DNA from: Pseudoalteromonas luteoviolacea
GTDB taxonomy: Bacteria; Pseudomonadota; Gammaproteobacteria; Enterobacterales; Alteromonadaceae
Assembly (NCBI RefSeq): GCF_021654285.1
Contig: NZ_JAKFZS010000034.1
Span: forward strand, 1-54,418
Reading direction: 5' to 3'
DNA length: 54,418 bases
Shown here: piece by piece, positions 41,467 to 51,467 of the stretch
Numbering within the stretch: the stretch's first letter is position 1
Layout of the letters: each line of letters starts with the position of its first letter
Position numbers and translations under genes: made by a program
The notes under the pieces: generated by a model
What the model was told of the DNA's origin: nothing
The model's database searches: none
The model's input: only the letters and a program-made list of their open reading frames with translations

Positions 41467-42594
41467 ATGAGAATTTCTAGTAATTTTGACAGTGGTAATA
41501 TCAAGGTAATTTCGGCACAGCAGCCTCACGATATTCAACTTGAAATCAACAAAGACAACAACTCAGACTTTTTTCAGTGGTTTCACTTTCGTCTAGAGTC
41601 GACTCCTTTTGTAGAACATAAATTACACATAAATAATTTAAAAGCATCTGCATACCCTGAAGGGTGGGATGATTACCAAGCGGTTGCATCATACGACAGA
41701 CAAACTTGGTTTAGAGTGCCAACAACTTATCAAGACGGTCAGTTAGTTATTGATTTTGAACCTGAGTATAGTCATACCTTCTTTGCATACTTTGCGCCAT
41801 ACAGTTATGAGCGTCACTTGGACTTATTGTACTGGGCTCAAAGTCATGATGCATGTCAAATTGAAACACTTGGCGAAACCATTGATGGCAGAGATATCAG
41901 TTTATTGGTAGTGGGCGAGCCAAGTGAAACCAAGAAAAAGATATGGATCACGGCAAGACAGCACCCTGGTGAAACCATGGCTGAATGGTTTGTTGAGGGC
42001 TTACTGCAGAAGCTGTTAGATGATGAAGATCCACATGCAGCAGCGCTGTTGTCAAAAGCAGTATTTTATATCGTGCCAAACATGAATCCAGATGGCAGTG
42101 TCCGTGGTCATTTAAGAACGAATGCAAACGGTGTTAACTTAAACCGTGAGTGGAAGACACCTAGCATCGAAAATTCTCCAGAAGTCTATTATGTACTTGA
42201 GAAAATGCGCGCGGTAGGCCTTGATTTGTATCTAGATATTCATGGTGATGAGGCCTTGCCATATAACTTTGTGGCTGGTAGCGAAGGGATCCCAAGCTAT
42301 GATACACGCCTAGAAAGCTTGGAAACACAGTTTAAAGATGCATTGCTTGCTATTACACCTGATTTCCAAGATGTGTATGGCTATCCAAAAGATGAACCGG
42401 GTCAAGCAAACTTAACAGTCGCTTCTTGTGCAGTGGGTGAAGAGTTTAAAGCACTGTCTTACACAATTGAGATGCCATTTAAAGATAATGCAGACCTACC
42501 AGATCCATACTATGGCTGGTCAGACAGACGCTCTCATCAGTTTGGACAAGACACGTTATCAGCAATAGTGAAAGTTGTTGATAATCTGAGATAA
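41467..42594 (+). CDS. M14 zinc carboxypeptidase, cytosolic (CCP-like)
   Basis: 375 residues, no signal peptide. Zinc ligands His166 and Glu169 in ARQHPGETMAEW and His259 in DIHGDEALPYNF; the catalytic Glu335 in TIEMPF. NMNPDGSVRG and NGVNLNREW are substrate-pocket motifs. The N-terminal 120 residues form the beta-sandwich typical of cytosolic carboxypeptidase (AGBL/CCP) relatives. Substrate in bacteria not established. AGGG precedes the ATG. Confidence 0.92.
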   Translation: MRISSNFDSGNIKVISAQQPHDIQLEINKDNNSDFFQWFHFRLESTPFVEHKLHINNLKASAYPEGWDDYQAVASYDRQTWFRVPTTYQDGQLVIDFEPEYSHTFFAYFAPYSYERHLDLLYWAQSHDACQIETLGETIDGRDISLLVVGEPSETKKKIWITARQHPGETMAEWFVEGLLQKLLDDEDPHAAALLSKAVFYIVPNMNPDGSVRGHLRTNANGVNLNREWKTPSIENSPEVYYVLEKMRAVGLDLYLDIHGDEALPYNFVAGSEGIPSYDTRLESLETQFKDALLAITPDFQDVYGYPKDEPGQANLTVASCAVGEEFKALSYTIEMPFKDNADLPDPYYGWSDRRSHQFGQDTLSAIVKVVDNLR

Positions 42595-42603
42595 TCAAAA
42601 ACT

Positions 42604-42630
42604 AAGGCAGCCTATGAGGTTGCCTTTTTT
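42604..42630 (+). terminator. intrinsic terminator
   Basis: AAGGCAGCC, five-base loop and GGTTGCCTT with a T run, after the carboxypeptidase gene. Confidence 0.88.
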
Positions 42631-42660
42631 TATATAACAACAATTAAAAGAGGATAAGTC

Positions 42661-44373
42661 GTGGACGTATTAGGAAGTTTTCTTGATAGCTTAGATGCCA
42701 TGCTGGGGGGCTCGTGGTGGTTTCCTTATGTATTGCTGGGGGTGGGATTCTTTTTCACAATATATTTAAAGTTCCCACAAATTCGCTATTTTAAACATGC
42801 ATGCCGAGTAGTCTCTGGTAAGTATGATAAACAGTCTCATGAAGGTGATACGACCCACTTCCAAGCACTATCAACAGCATTGTCCGGCACGGTCGGGACA
42901 GGCAATATCGGCGGTGTCGCACTTGCCATTTCAATCGGTGGACCTGCAGCACTATTTTGGATGTGGATGACTGCATTTTTTGGTATGACAACCAAATTTG
43001 TGGAAGTCACATTGTCACATAAATACCGTGTAAAAACAGAAGATGGCACCATGGCTGGTGGTCCAATGTATTACATGGATAGACGTTTGAATATGAAGTG
43101 GTTGGCGATCTTATTTGCGATAGCCACTGTTATCAGCTCGTTCGGTACTGGTAGCTTACCTCAAATTAATAATATCGCCGTTGGTATGGAAGCCACTTTT
43201 GGTTTTGAAAGAATGGCAACAGGTGCTGTGCTATCTATTTTACTGGCGTTGGTTATTTTAGGCGGTATTAAGCGCATTGCAGCGATCACCTCTAAAGTTG
43301 TGCCTATTATGGCAGTCGTTTATATCCTAGGTGCTTTTGCTGTTATTTTCTACAACATTGAAAATATTGGTCCATCATTCGCGTCTGTTTTTACTAATGC
43401 ATTTTCTGGTTCAGCGGCGGCAGGTGGCTTCTTAGGCGCATCGTTTGCATACGCATTTAACCGTGGTGTAAACCGTGGCTTATTCTCTAACGAGGCAGGT
43501 CAAGGTTCTGCGCCAATAGCGCACGCATCAGCAAAAGCAGATGAGCCTGTATCTGAAGGTATGGTGTCTATTTTAGAGCCTTTCATCGATACCATTATCA
43601 TTTGTACTTTAACCGGCTTAGTTATTTTATCTTCGGGTGTTTGGACTGAAAAGTTTGAAACTGAATTTGAGCGCTCTTCAATGACCTTTATTAAAGGGAA
43701 TTATGATGAGGCGAACGAAGCAGATCGAACTGAGTTATACAAGTACTTGAATGGTTATTCAGACCATCAAGTGGAAGAATACAGTGGTTCTATTCAAGTG
43801 GTACAAGGTATTGCAGTCAATAAAGACTTCACAGTGATCCACTCGCGTTCTATCGGTGAAGATATTCGCTTTGGTATCACGGATAAACATCAGTATACGG
43901 GCACCGTTGAGATTGAAGGTGGTATTCCAGCCGATCCGAGCATATCTGTTCAAGGTAAATCACTGGTACACTCCGCTGAGTTGACAACTAAGGCGTTTAC
44001 ACGAGGCTATTTCGGCGATAGTGGTCAGTATATCGTTTCTATTGGGTTATTATTATTTGCTTTTTCTACTGCGATCGCATGGTCATACTATGGCGACCGA
44101 GCAATGACTTATTTATTGGGCCCGCGTTCTGTTATGCCGTATCGTGTCTTTTACGTTGCTGGTTTCTTTTGGGCATCCTTTGCAGATACGGAGTTAGTTT
44201 GGAAGCTGGCTGCAGTAGGTATTGTTGTGATGACTTTACCCAACCTGTTCGGCATTATGGTTTTGAGAAAAGAAATGAAAGAAACCGTCGATGACTATTG
44301 GGAAAAGTTCGAAAATGGAAAAGGTCAAGCGCTAGATGACGATAAAATAGAAAAATCTCGCGATATCCAATAG
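42661..44373 (+). CDS. alanine/glycine:sodium symporter (AGCS), with insertion
   Basis: 570 residues from GTG 42661 (AGAGGA upstream). AGCS patterns: TALSGTVGTGNIGGVALAI, GGPMYYM, and NRGLFSNEAGQGSAPIAHA with the substrate-binding region. Typical members have about 450-490 residues; here a hydrophilic stretch of about 115 residues (roughly 335-450) is inserted between two late helices, presumably on the periplasmic side. The membrane core looks intact, so transport of alanine or glycine with sodium is likely. Confidence 0.92.
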   Translation: MDVLGSFLDSLDAMLGGSWWFPYVLLGVGFFFTIYLKFPQIRYFKHACRVVSGKYDKQSHEGDTTHFQALSTALSGTVGTGNIGGVALAISIGGPAALFWMWMTAFFGMTTKFVEVTLSHKYRVKTEDGTMAGGPMYYMDRRLNMKWLAILFAIATVISSFGTGSLPQINNIAVGMEATFGFERMATGAVLSILLALVILGGIKRIAAITSKVVPIMAVVYILGAFAVIFYNIENIGPSFASVFTNAFSGSAAAGGFLGASFAYAFNRGVNRGLFSNEAGQGSAPIAHASAKADEPVSEGMVSILEPFIDTIIICTLTGLVILSSGVWTEKFETEFERSSMTFIKGNYDEANEADRTELYKYLNGYSDHQVEEYSGSIQVVQGIAVNKDFTVIHSRSIGEDIRFGITDKHQYTGTVEIEGGIPADPSISVQGKSLVHSAELTTKAFTRGYFGDSGQYIVSIGLLLFAFSTAIAWSYYGDRAMTYLLGPRSVMPYRVFYVAGFFWASFADTELVWKLAAVGIVVMTLPNLFGIMVLRKEMKETVDDYWEKFENGKGQALDDDKIEKSRDIQ

Positions 44374-44402
44374 GACAAAGTAGCTCAAAACAAGTAGAAT
44401 AG

Positions 44403-44426
44403 GGCGCCATATGGCGCCTTATTTTT
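44403..44426 (+). terminator. intrinsic terminator
   Basis: The perfect palindrome GGCGCCATATGGCGCC (44403-44418) is followed by TTATTTTTT, after the symporter gene. Confidence 0.88.
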
Positions 44427-44445
44427 TATTCGGAGTAACGTAAGT

Positions 44446-44772
44446 ATGGCAATAGCCCAATGCCCGAGTTGTAGTAAATCAATTTCATCAAAGCACACGG
44501 TTTGTCCACATTGCGATGTTGAAATTGGAAAAATAAGTGATGATGAATTACGTCGAATTGCGGTCAAAAACCGTATAAAGAAACAGCAGAGTATTATGAA
44601 TTACTCGTTTCTGGCTTTGATTTTATTTTTGGGTGGTTTTTTATACCTTTATTGGCACCACCCAGTTGAAGGTAGCATTGAAATGTATGCTGCAAAGTCC
44701 GCTATTGGTATCGGCATGGTCTGGTACCTGATTAATCGCGTGATGTTGGTTATTTTGAAAAAGAAAAAGTGA
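44446..44772 (+). CDS. zinc-ribbon membrane protein
   Basis: 108 residues. An N-terminal zinc ribbon (CPSC near 6-9, CPHC near 22-25) is followed by two membrane helices (about 50-68 and 81-102) and a lysine-rich end. Function unknown. GGAG precedes the ATG. It overlaps or abuts the DUF1315 gene, forming a small operon with it and the DUF349 gene. Confidence 0.8.
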   Translation: MAIAQCPSCSKSISSKHTVCPHCDVEIGKISDDELRRIAVKNRIKKQQSIMNYSFLALILFLGGFLYLYWHHPVEGSIEMYAAKSAIGIGMVWYLINRVMLVILKKKK

Positions 44773-44774
44773 CG

Positions 44775-45056
44775 ATGAATGTAGATAATTTGGTAAGTAG
44801 CATTACCCCAGAAGTATTCGAACGCTTGCAGTATGGTGCCTCTACAGGTCGTTGGCCTGATGGCACTGAATTAACTGAAGCACAAAAAGAGCAAACCGTT
44901 CAACTCGTCATGTTATATCAGGCAAAAATCGCTAAATCTAACGAGCAGTTTACGATAAATGAAGACGGTGAGATGGTTCAAAAATCGAAACGCGAATTGC
45001 AACAAGAATTTAAAGCAGAAAACGAAATAGCTAGGTTCACTGAAAATGATCTTTAA
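44775..45056 (+). CDS. DUF1315 family protein (YeaC-like)
   Basis: 93 residues from ATG 44775; a GTG at 44769 overlapping the previous stop is an alternative, but the family starts MN(V/I)D. The pattern ITPEVFERLQYGASTGRWPDG with EAQKEQTVQLVMLYQ is typical. Function unknown. Overlaps the DUF349 gene by 11 bp. Confidence 0.85.
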   Translation: MNVDNLVSSITPEVFERLQYGASTGRWPDGTELTEAQKEQTVQLVMLYQAKIAKSNEQFTINEDGEMVQKSKRELQQEFKAENEIARFTENDL

Positions 45057-47724
45057 ACACTTATTTACACCTAAATGGAAGCACCCTAAGGCGCAAGTGC
45101 GCTTAGCGGCGGTGGATAAATTAGATACAACCAAGGATGTCGAAGCACTAACAACGCTAGCCCTAGAGGACGATTCAATTCAAATAAGAAAAAAAGTCCT
45201 TAACAAGATTGATGATTTAGGTCTGTGGTGGAAAGTCTACAAGCAGGATCAAGAACTTAAAGATATTGCTGAGCAGCATATTAGCCACGCTGTATTATCT
45301 GGTTCCCAGATGTTAAGTAATGATATTCGCGAAGAATATATCGATAGATATGCACCACAAAAGACCTTAGAAAAGCTGGCTTTTTCAGACATTGCGCAGA
45401 CTCAGAGAGTCAAGTTACTAAAACGCATCGCTAACGCACGTCTAATTGAAAAAGCTTTCAAAGAAGGTGAAGAAGCACTGCAAGTTGCACTTCTGGAACT
45501 TGTGTACCAATACGACTTAACCAAAGCCGTGCTGAAAAGCGCGCAAGGTGACGCAAAAAACCAGTTAGATGCGCATCTGGAGCAAGCTCGATTGGCAAAA
45601 GTGATGCCAAAACAAGTTGCTGAGCAGGTTAAACTGATACTTGCGAAATTTAATGCACTGAGAGAAAAGCTTGACTACCAAGTGGTCAATACTCAATTTA
45701 ATGAATTGAGTCAGCAGTGGCAGAGTCTTGAATTAAAGTGGCTTGATGAAGAAACGCTTAATGTACAGTCGAGCAAGTATCAAGTCTTGACCGAAAAGCT
45801 GACGGCTCATATTGAAAAGCTTAAAGCGCAGTTTGATGCTGATTTGGCCGCTGAAAAAGCGCAACAAGAAAAGCAGCAAGCTCTGTCTGACTACGCGACA
45901 AAAGTAGATGCTTTTGAATCTGTTTTAAATGATGCAGTCAGTAAGCTAGATGTTGAATCACAGGCTGCGCTTCAGAGTCAGTTTGAACAACTACAAAGCA
46001 TGCTCAATGAGTCTGAATACCAAGTAGAGGTCAAAGATTTATTACAGCGTTTGGTTAAGCTAGAGACCTTACTTAACACACTGCCTGAGATGATCGCAGC
46101 GACGAAAGAGTTCCAAGTTACACTAGAGAAGCTGAAACAGATCGAAGCGAGTGATGATTTGGCACAATTAGATGAATTATTGGCGACGCAAAAATCTGCA
46201 TATCAGGCATGTAATAATGTATTAAAGTCTTTACCAGGCGAGTTAAAGCAAAATGCGAAAAGCGATCTTGCTGAAGTGTCAAAAGCATTTTTGGATGCGA
46301 TGAAGCCTTTAGTTGAGCAGCAACAAAAATTACTGAAAGAAGCTCGTAAGAAAGCGCGTGATGTGCAGAGGCTAATAGAGCAAGGTCGTTTCAACATCGC
46401 TTTTGGTGTTTTTAATGGCTTGTCTGAAAGTTATGAGTTGCTAACTGAGTCACACAAAGAACAAGTAAGCAAACAGTACGAAGGCCTGCAAGCACAGCTG
46501 GCAGAATTTAAAGATTGGCAAAAGTATGCATCTGCACCGAAGCGTACGGAATTGCTTGCGCAATTAGATGAGAAGCTTGCTGAAACTGACATTGATCCCA
46601 AGGTAAGAGCGTCTGATGTTAAGATGCTTCGTATTCGCTGGAATGAACTTGGTCGTATTGAAAGCGAAGAAGAAAAACAACAAGCTAAAGTCTTTGATGA
46701 AAAGATTGAGCTGCTATTTGCACCTTGTCGCGCATACTTTGCAGAGCAGGAGGAAGCACGCAAGCAGGTGATCGTTGATCGTGAAAAGCTGATCACGCAA
46801 ATGCAAGAACTTGAGCACTTCTCTGTCGAGGAAGAGGGCAGTTGGCGTAAGCTTGAAAGTCAGTTTAATCGTATTAACAAGCTGTGGAGAGGCGCAGGTA
46901 GTTTAGATGCACAAACTTATCAGGCTTTAAATAACCAGTATCGTGATGCTTATGGCAAAGTGAATGGACGTTTAAAAGCGCATCATCAGAATAATGCTGA
47001 GCAAAAACAAAAATTGGTTGATGAAGCATTAGTCCAGGTTGAAAGCGATAATGTGGCTGAGGCATGTGAGGTACTGAAATCATTGCAAAAGCAGTGGCAA
47101 GGTATCGGCTTTGCGGGTAGCAAAAACGAACATGTATTGTGGCAGTCGTTTAGACAACACAATGATGCTGTGTTTGCTAAACGCGAAGAAATAGTTGCTC
47201 AACAAAAGCGCGAAAATGCGGCATTGGAAGTAGAGCAACGTCAGCAGCTAGCCAATTTCGATAGTTTGGTTATTGACGCGAAAACACAATCAGAGTTGAC
47301 TCAGTTGCAAGAGCAGATCAGTAATCTGGAAGTGCTAGGTGGTTTGAACAAAATCAAAAAGTCACTGCTTGAACAGATTGAAGTAAAACTCAACGAGCTA
47401 TTCTCAACTTTGAACCGTGAAAAGTTTTCAGAGCTTGTTACAGCAGTTGAAAATAACCAGGAAATTCCTGCTTGCTGGCAAGGAAAAAACACCATGGATA
47501 TCAGTGCAGCGCAGTTATTATTGAGGCTTGAAATTTTAACTAATGTAGAATCTCCAGCAGATGAGCAGCAGGCTCGAATGGCGGAGCAGGTCGCGCTGTT
47601 AGACGAGAAGCTTCAAGGTGAATCGCGCAAGCTTGATTTTTACTTGGTGTGCTATTTTGCACAAGCTAAGATTGAAGGTATTGAGTTCAATTCAAGCCGA
47701 ATTTTAAGTGTGCTAAACGCATAA
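45046..47724 (+). CDS. DUF349 repeat protein, 892 aa
   Basis: A long, charged, nearly all-helical protein with several DUF349 units, each with a conserved W (for example WNELGRIESEEEKQ, WRGAGSLD, WQGIGFAG). An N-terminal HEAT-like region (residues 1-80: KAQVRLAAVDKL then EDDSIQIRKKVLNKI) precedes coiled coils. No signal peptide, so cytoplasmic. DUF349 proteins occur widely in Alteromonadales; function is not established. Confidence 0.88.
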   Translation: MIFKHLFTPKWKHPKAQVRLAAVDKLDTTKDVEALTTLALEDDSIQIRKKVLNKIDDLGLWWKVYKQDQELKDIAEQHISHAVLSGSQMLSNDIREEYIDRYAPQKTLEKLAFSDIAQTQRVKLLKRIANARLIEKAFKEGEEALQVALLELVYQYDLTKAVLKSAQGDAKNQLDAHLEQARLAKVMPKQVAEQVKLILAKFNALREKLDYQVVNTQFNELSQQWQSLELKWLDEETLNVQSSKYQVLTEKLTAHIEKLKAQFDADLAAEKAQQEKQQALSDYATKVDAFESVLNDAVSKLDVESQAALQSQFEQLQSMLNESEYQVEVKDLLQRLVKLETLLNTLPEMIAATKEFQVTLEKLKQIEASDDLAQLDELLATQKSAYQACNNVLKSLPGELKQNAKSDLAEVSKAFLDAMKPLVEQQQKLLKEARKKARDVQRLIEQGRFNIAFGVFNGLSESYELLTESHKEQVSKQYEGLQAQLAEFKDWQKYASAPKRTELLAQLDEKLAETDIDPKVRASDVKMLRIRWNELGRIESEEEKQQAKVFDEKIELLFAPCRAYFAEQEEARKQVIVDREKLITQMQELEHFSVEEEGSWRKLESQFNRINKLWRGAGSLDAQTYQALNNQYRDAYGKVNGRLKAHHQNNAEQKQKLVDEALVQVESDNVAEACEVLKSLQKQWQGIGFAGSKNEHVLWQSFRQHNDAVFAKREEIVAQQKRENAALEVEQRQQLANFDSLVIDAKTQSELTQLQEQISNLEVLGGLNKIKKSLLEQIEVKLNELFSTLNREKFSELVTAVENNQEIPACWQGKNTMDISAAQLLLRLEILTNVESPADEQQARMAEQVALLDEKLQGESRKLDFYLVCYFAQAKIEGIEFNSSRILSVLNA

Positions 47725-47729
47725 TATGG

Positions 47730-47752
47730 AAGGCCCTGTTTAGGGCCTTTTT
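47730..47752 (+). terminator. intrinsic terminator
   Basis: AAGGCCC, six-base loop and GGGCCTT with a T-rich tail, after the DUF349 gene. Confidence 0.9.
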
Positions 47753-48090
47753 CTTTTCTATCTCGTGTTGTCGACATCGAGTGTAAAATTACATTTTTTC
47801 TACATGCACTGCTCAAAGCTTTACTTTGTTTTATTTTTATCAATCAAAAGTTTCTCGCCTTTTTAATCAATTGCAGTCGTTTTAATTTTTGGTATTGTTT
47901 TGAACAGCAAGTTCAACTTTATCTTTTAAATTTATACTTTTAATTTCATCTATTTATATTTCTAGAGTAAGTGTAAGGTTTTTTTAGATGACACTTACGC
48001 TTTCAATTGTGCAGTTATTATCATTAATTGGATTGAAATTGGGCGTTCTGTCATCTACTTTTAGCGAGGAAAGTGACAAATATTTATCTC

Positions 48091-48109
48091 GGAAATAATA
48101 ATCATTATC
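48091..48109. promoter_or_regulatory. putative Fur box upstream of acnB
   Basis: GGAAATAATAATCATTATC matches 16 of 19 positions of the Fur consensus GATAATGATAATCATTATC, including the whole right half. Aconitase B is an iron-sulphur enzyme and iron-responsive control is established in other bacteria; use of this site is inferred. Confidence 0.65.
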
Positions 48110-48292
48110 ACATAAATGGTGTTTATACCGCCCATTAACTTTATAAATTAGCGTAACCTAGTGAATTTAGTGTATTTTGCGGCGCAAACTAATACTAAAA
48201 AGTGCTTTTTAGTTAAATGATTACTAGCGCTTTAAATTTAGGGTAAAATAACCCTGATTTATATATGCGTATTACTGCCTGACGAGGTTCAT

Positions 48293-51103
48293 ATGAGTTT
48301 GTATACTGAGTACTTGGAAGAAATCCAAACCCGTAAAACGGAACTTGGACTTAACCCAAAACCAATTGATAGCGCTGATCTGCTATCAGAAATTATCGCC
48401 CAAATTAAAGACACAGAGAACGAGCATCGCGAAGATTCTCTTAAATTCTTCATCTACAACACACTTCCTGGCACAACTAGCGCAGCTGGTGTAAAAGCAC
48501 AATTCCTAAAAGAAATTATTCTAGGTGAAGAAACTGTCGCTGAAATCTCAGCTGAGTTTGCTTTTGAACTACTTTCACACATGAAAGGTGGTCCTTCAAT
48601 CGCTGTGCTTCTTGATCTTGCACTTGGCAATGATGAAGCAGTTGCAAAGCAAGCTGCTGATGTACTAAAAACACAAGTATTCCTATACGATGCGGATACT
48701 GCTCGCCTACAAGAGGCTTTCAAAGCAGGTAATGCCGTTGCTAAAGATATTTTAGAAAGCTACGCGAAAGCGGAGTTCTTCACTAAGCTTCCTGAAGTTG
48801 CTGAAAAAATCGAAGTTGTTACTTTCATCGCGGGTGAAGGTGATATTTCTACTGACTTACTTTCTCCAGGTCACCAAGCGCACTCACGTGCAGACCGTGA
48901 ACTTCACGGCCAATGTATGATCACACCTGAAGCACAACAAGAAATCGTTGCGCTTAAAGAAAAGCACCCTAACGCGAAAGTAATGCTTATCGCAGAGAAA
49001 GGCACAATGGGTGTTGGTTCTTCACGTATGTCTGGTGTGAACAACGTCGCACTTTGGGCAGGTACTCAAGCAAGTCCATATGTACCATTTATAAACATCG
49101 CGCCAGTGGTTGCGGGTACTAATGGTATCGCACCTATCTTCTTGACTACTGTTGATGTAACCGGCGGTATTGGTCTTGACCTTAAAAACTGGGTTAAGAA
49201 AGTAGATGCTGATGGCAACACAGTGACTGACGAAAATGGCGAACCAGTATTAGAAGAAGCGTATTCAGTAGCAACTGGTACAGTGCTTACAATCGATACT
49301 AAAGCTAAAAAGCTTTTCAACGGTGAAGAAGAGCTATCTGATATCTCATCTGCGTTCACACCACAAAAAGTTGAGTTCATGAAGGCTGGTGGTTCTTACG
49401 CGGTTGTATTCGGTAAAAAGCTTCAAACACTAGCGGCAGAAACGCTAGGTGTTGATGCGCCGACTGTTTATGCACCTTCGAAAGAAATCTCACATGAAGG
49501 GCAAGGTTTAACAGCGGTTGAGAAAATCTTTAACCGTAATGCGGTAGGCGTTGCTTCAGATGCACCTCTACACGCTGGTTCTAACGTTCGTGTTAAAGTT
49601 AACATCGTAGGTTCACAGGATACAACAGGTCCTATGACATCACAGGAGCTTGAAGCTATGGCTGCTTCAACGATTTCTCCACTTGTTGACGGTGCATACC
49701 AGTCTGGTTGTCATACCGCGTCTGTATGGGATAAAAAAGCGCAAGCGAATATTCCAAAGCTAATGGCTTTCATGAACAAGTTCGGTCTTATCACTGCTCG
49801 TGATCCTAAGGGCATCTACCATTCAATGACTGACGTTATCCACAAAGTATTGAATGATATTACAATTGATGACCGCGCTATCATCATCGGTGGTGACTCA
49901 CATACACGTATGTCTAAGGGTGTAGCCTTCGGTGCTGACTCTGGTACTGTTGCACTTGCACTAGCTACGGGTGAGTCGGCTATGCCAATCCCTGAGTCTG
50001 TAAAAGTGACGTTCAAAGGCAGTATGGCTGAGCACATGGACTTCCGTGATGTTGTTCACGCAACGCAAGCACAAATGCTTAAGCAATTTGGCGGTGAAAA
50101 CGTATTCCAAGGCCGTATCATCGAAGTTCACATTGGTACACTAATGGCTGACCAAGCGTTCACTTTCACTGACTGGTCTGCAGAAATGAAGGCGAAAGCG
50201 TCAATCTGTATTTCAAACAATGAAACGCTTATCAAGTCAATTGAGCTTGCTAAGAGCCGTATCCAGATCATGATCAACAAGGGTATGGAAAATGAAGCGA
50301 AGACGCTACAGGGCCTTATTGACCTTGCTGATGAGCGTATCGCAGGTGTTAAATCTGGCGAGCAACCAGCGCTTGCACCAGATGACAATGCTAAATACTA
50401 TGCTGAAGTAGTTATTGACCTAGACGAAATCGTTGAGCCAATGATTGCTGACCCTGATGTAAACAATGAAGACGTATCTAAGCGTTATACGCACGATGTA
50501 ATTCGCCCTGTTTCATACTACAACGACAAGCCAGTAGATCTAGGTTTCGTTGGTTCTTGTATGGTTCATAAAGGCGACATGCAGATCATTGCACAGATGC
50601 TACGTAACCTTGAGAAGCAAAATGGTTCGATTGAGTTTAAAGCACCGCTAGTTGTTGCGCCGCCAACATATAACATCGTTGATGAGCTTAAAGCAGAAGG
50701 TGATTGGGAAGTGCTAGCTAAGTACGCTGGTTTTGAGTTTGACGATGAAAAGCCAAAAACAGCAGCACGTACTAAGTATGAAAACATCCTTTACCTAGAG
50801 CGCCCAGGGTGTAACCTTTGTATGGGTAACCAAGAGAAAGCTGAACCTGGTGACACTGTAATCGCAACGTCTACACGTCTATTCCAAGGCCGTGTTGTAG
50901 CTGATACATCAGAGAAGAAAGGTGAGTCACTACTTGGTTCAACACCATTAGTAGTACTTTCAACTGTATTAGGTCGCTTCCCAACGATGGACGAGTACAA
51001 ATCTGCGGTTGAAGGTATCGACCTAACAGCATTTACTCCGCTTGAAGAAGAACTAACAACTAAGTTCGGTTCTGAGCAAGCAGTGCCTGTTAAAGTCGTT
51101 TAA
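48293..51103 (+). CDS. acnB: aconitate hydratase B / 2-methylisocitrate dehydratase
   Basis: 936 residues against 865 for E. coli AcnB. Iron-sulphur ligands: Cys in FVGSCMVHKG and two in ERPGCNLCMGN. Other motifs: IVGSQDTTGPMT, SGCHTASVWDKK and IIGGDSHTRMSKG. Catalyses citrate-isocitrate interconversion in the TCA cycle. The N-terminal part (FFIYNTLPGTTSAAGVKAQF, SHMKGGPSIAVLLDLAL) resembles the long AcnB of Bacteroidetes much more than the enterobacterial protein, as I recall those sequences, suggesting ancient transfer. AGCGAGG-like site and ATG 48293. Codon use shows high expression. Confidence 0.95.
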   Translation: MSLYTEYLEEIQTRKTELGLNPKPIDSADLLSEIIAQIKDTENEHREDSLKFFIYNTLPGTTSAAGVKAQFLKEIILGEETVAEISAEFAFELLSHMKGGPSIAVLLDLALGNDEAVAKQAADVLKTQVFLYDADTARLQEAFKAGNAVAKDILESYAKAEFFTKLPEVAEKIEVVTFIAGEGDISTDLLSPGHQAHSRADRELHGQCMITPEAQQEIVALKEKHPNAKVMLIAEKGTMGVGSSRMSGVNNVALWAGTQASPYVPFINIAPVVAGTNGIAPIFLTTVDVTGGIGLDLKNWVKKVDADGNTVTDENGEPVLEEAYSVATGTVLTIDTKAKKLFNGEEELSDISSAFTPQKVEFMKAGGSYAVVFGKKLQTLAAETLGVDAPTVYAPSKEISHEGQGLTAVEKIFNRNAVGVASDAPLHAGSNVRVKVNIVGSQDTTGPMTSQELEAMAASTISPLVDGAYQSGCHTASVWDKKAQANIPKLMAFMNKFGLITARDPKGIYHSMTDVIHKVLNDITIDDRAIIIGGDSHTRMSKGVAFGADSGTVALALATGESAMPIPESVKVTFKGSMAEHMDFRDVVHATQAQMLKQFGGENVFQGRIIEVHIGTLMADQAFTFTDWSAEMKAKASICISNNETLIKSIELAKSRIQIMINKGMENEAKTLQGLIDLADERIAGVKSGEQPALAPDDNAKYYAEVVIDLDEIVEPMIADPDVNNEDVSKRYTHDVIRPVSYYNDKPVDLGFVGSCMVHKGDMQIIAQMLRNLEKQNGSIEFKAPLVVAPPTYNIVDELKAEGDWEVLAKYAGFEFDDEKPKTAARTKYENILYLERPGCNLCMGNQEKAEPGDTVIATSTRLFQGRVVADTSEKKGESLLGSTPLVVLSTVLGRFPTMDEYKSAVEGIDLTAFTPLEEELTTKFGSEQAVPVKVV

Positions 51104-51467
51104 TCGTTACAGACTGACTACGAAAAAGCGCGTTTTAAAACGCGCTTTTTTTATGGCTGCTCTTTGAGTCGCTATCCTAAGTTTCAAATTTTCTGCATTT
51201 TTTATTGACTCCCATAGCTTCTTGTCACGGATTAATTATCAGCCCATATACTTTGTTTTAAATTATTGCAGCATTGAGCTCAACGGTGTGTTTGCTGCGG
51301 ATTTGAGTTAGTGATAAAAGTAGATACTTCAATTAAAAGGCGAATTTGGTAGGTATTTTTGCTGTACAAGTCTAAACTTTAACTCTGCAGAATCGTTATA
51401 TAGTAACATAAGTAGAGTACTGTACTGTGCTCTTCACAAAGCGCTAATAATAGGGAGCTCGGGTATT
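51104..51467. other. intergenic region
   Basis: About 360 bp. After the acnB terminator there is only AT-rich sequence and presumably the promoter of the next small gene. No gene or strong regulatory site seen. Confidence 0.4.
51123..51150 (+). terminator. intrinsic terminator after acnB
   Basis: A perfect 28-bp palindrome, AAAAAGCGCGTTTT and its complement, followed by Ts. Confidence 0.92.

Larger units (their letters stand above)
47725..48292. other. intergenic region with acnB promoter
   Basis: About 570 bp. After the terminator the sequence is AT-rich without a convincing gene. It carries a strong Fur-box match at 48091-48109, about 185 bp before acnB. The length suggests a long leader or several regulatory sites. 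Confidence 0.5.

Noticed and set aside
46431..46796. Leftward Ser/Cys-rich frame within the DUF349 gene
   Set aside because: Shadow of Glu/Lys/Ala-rich coiled-coil coding sequence.
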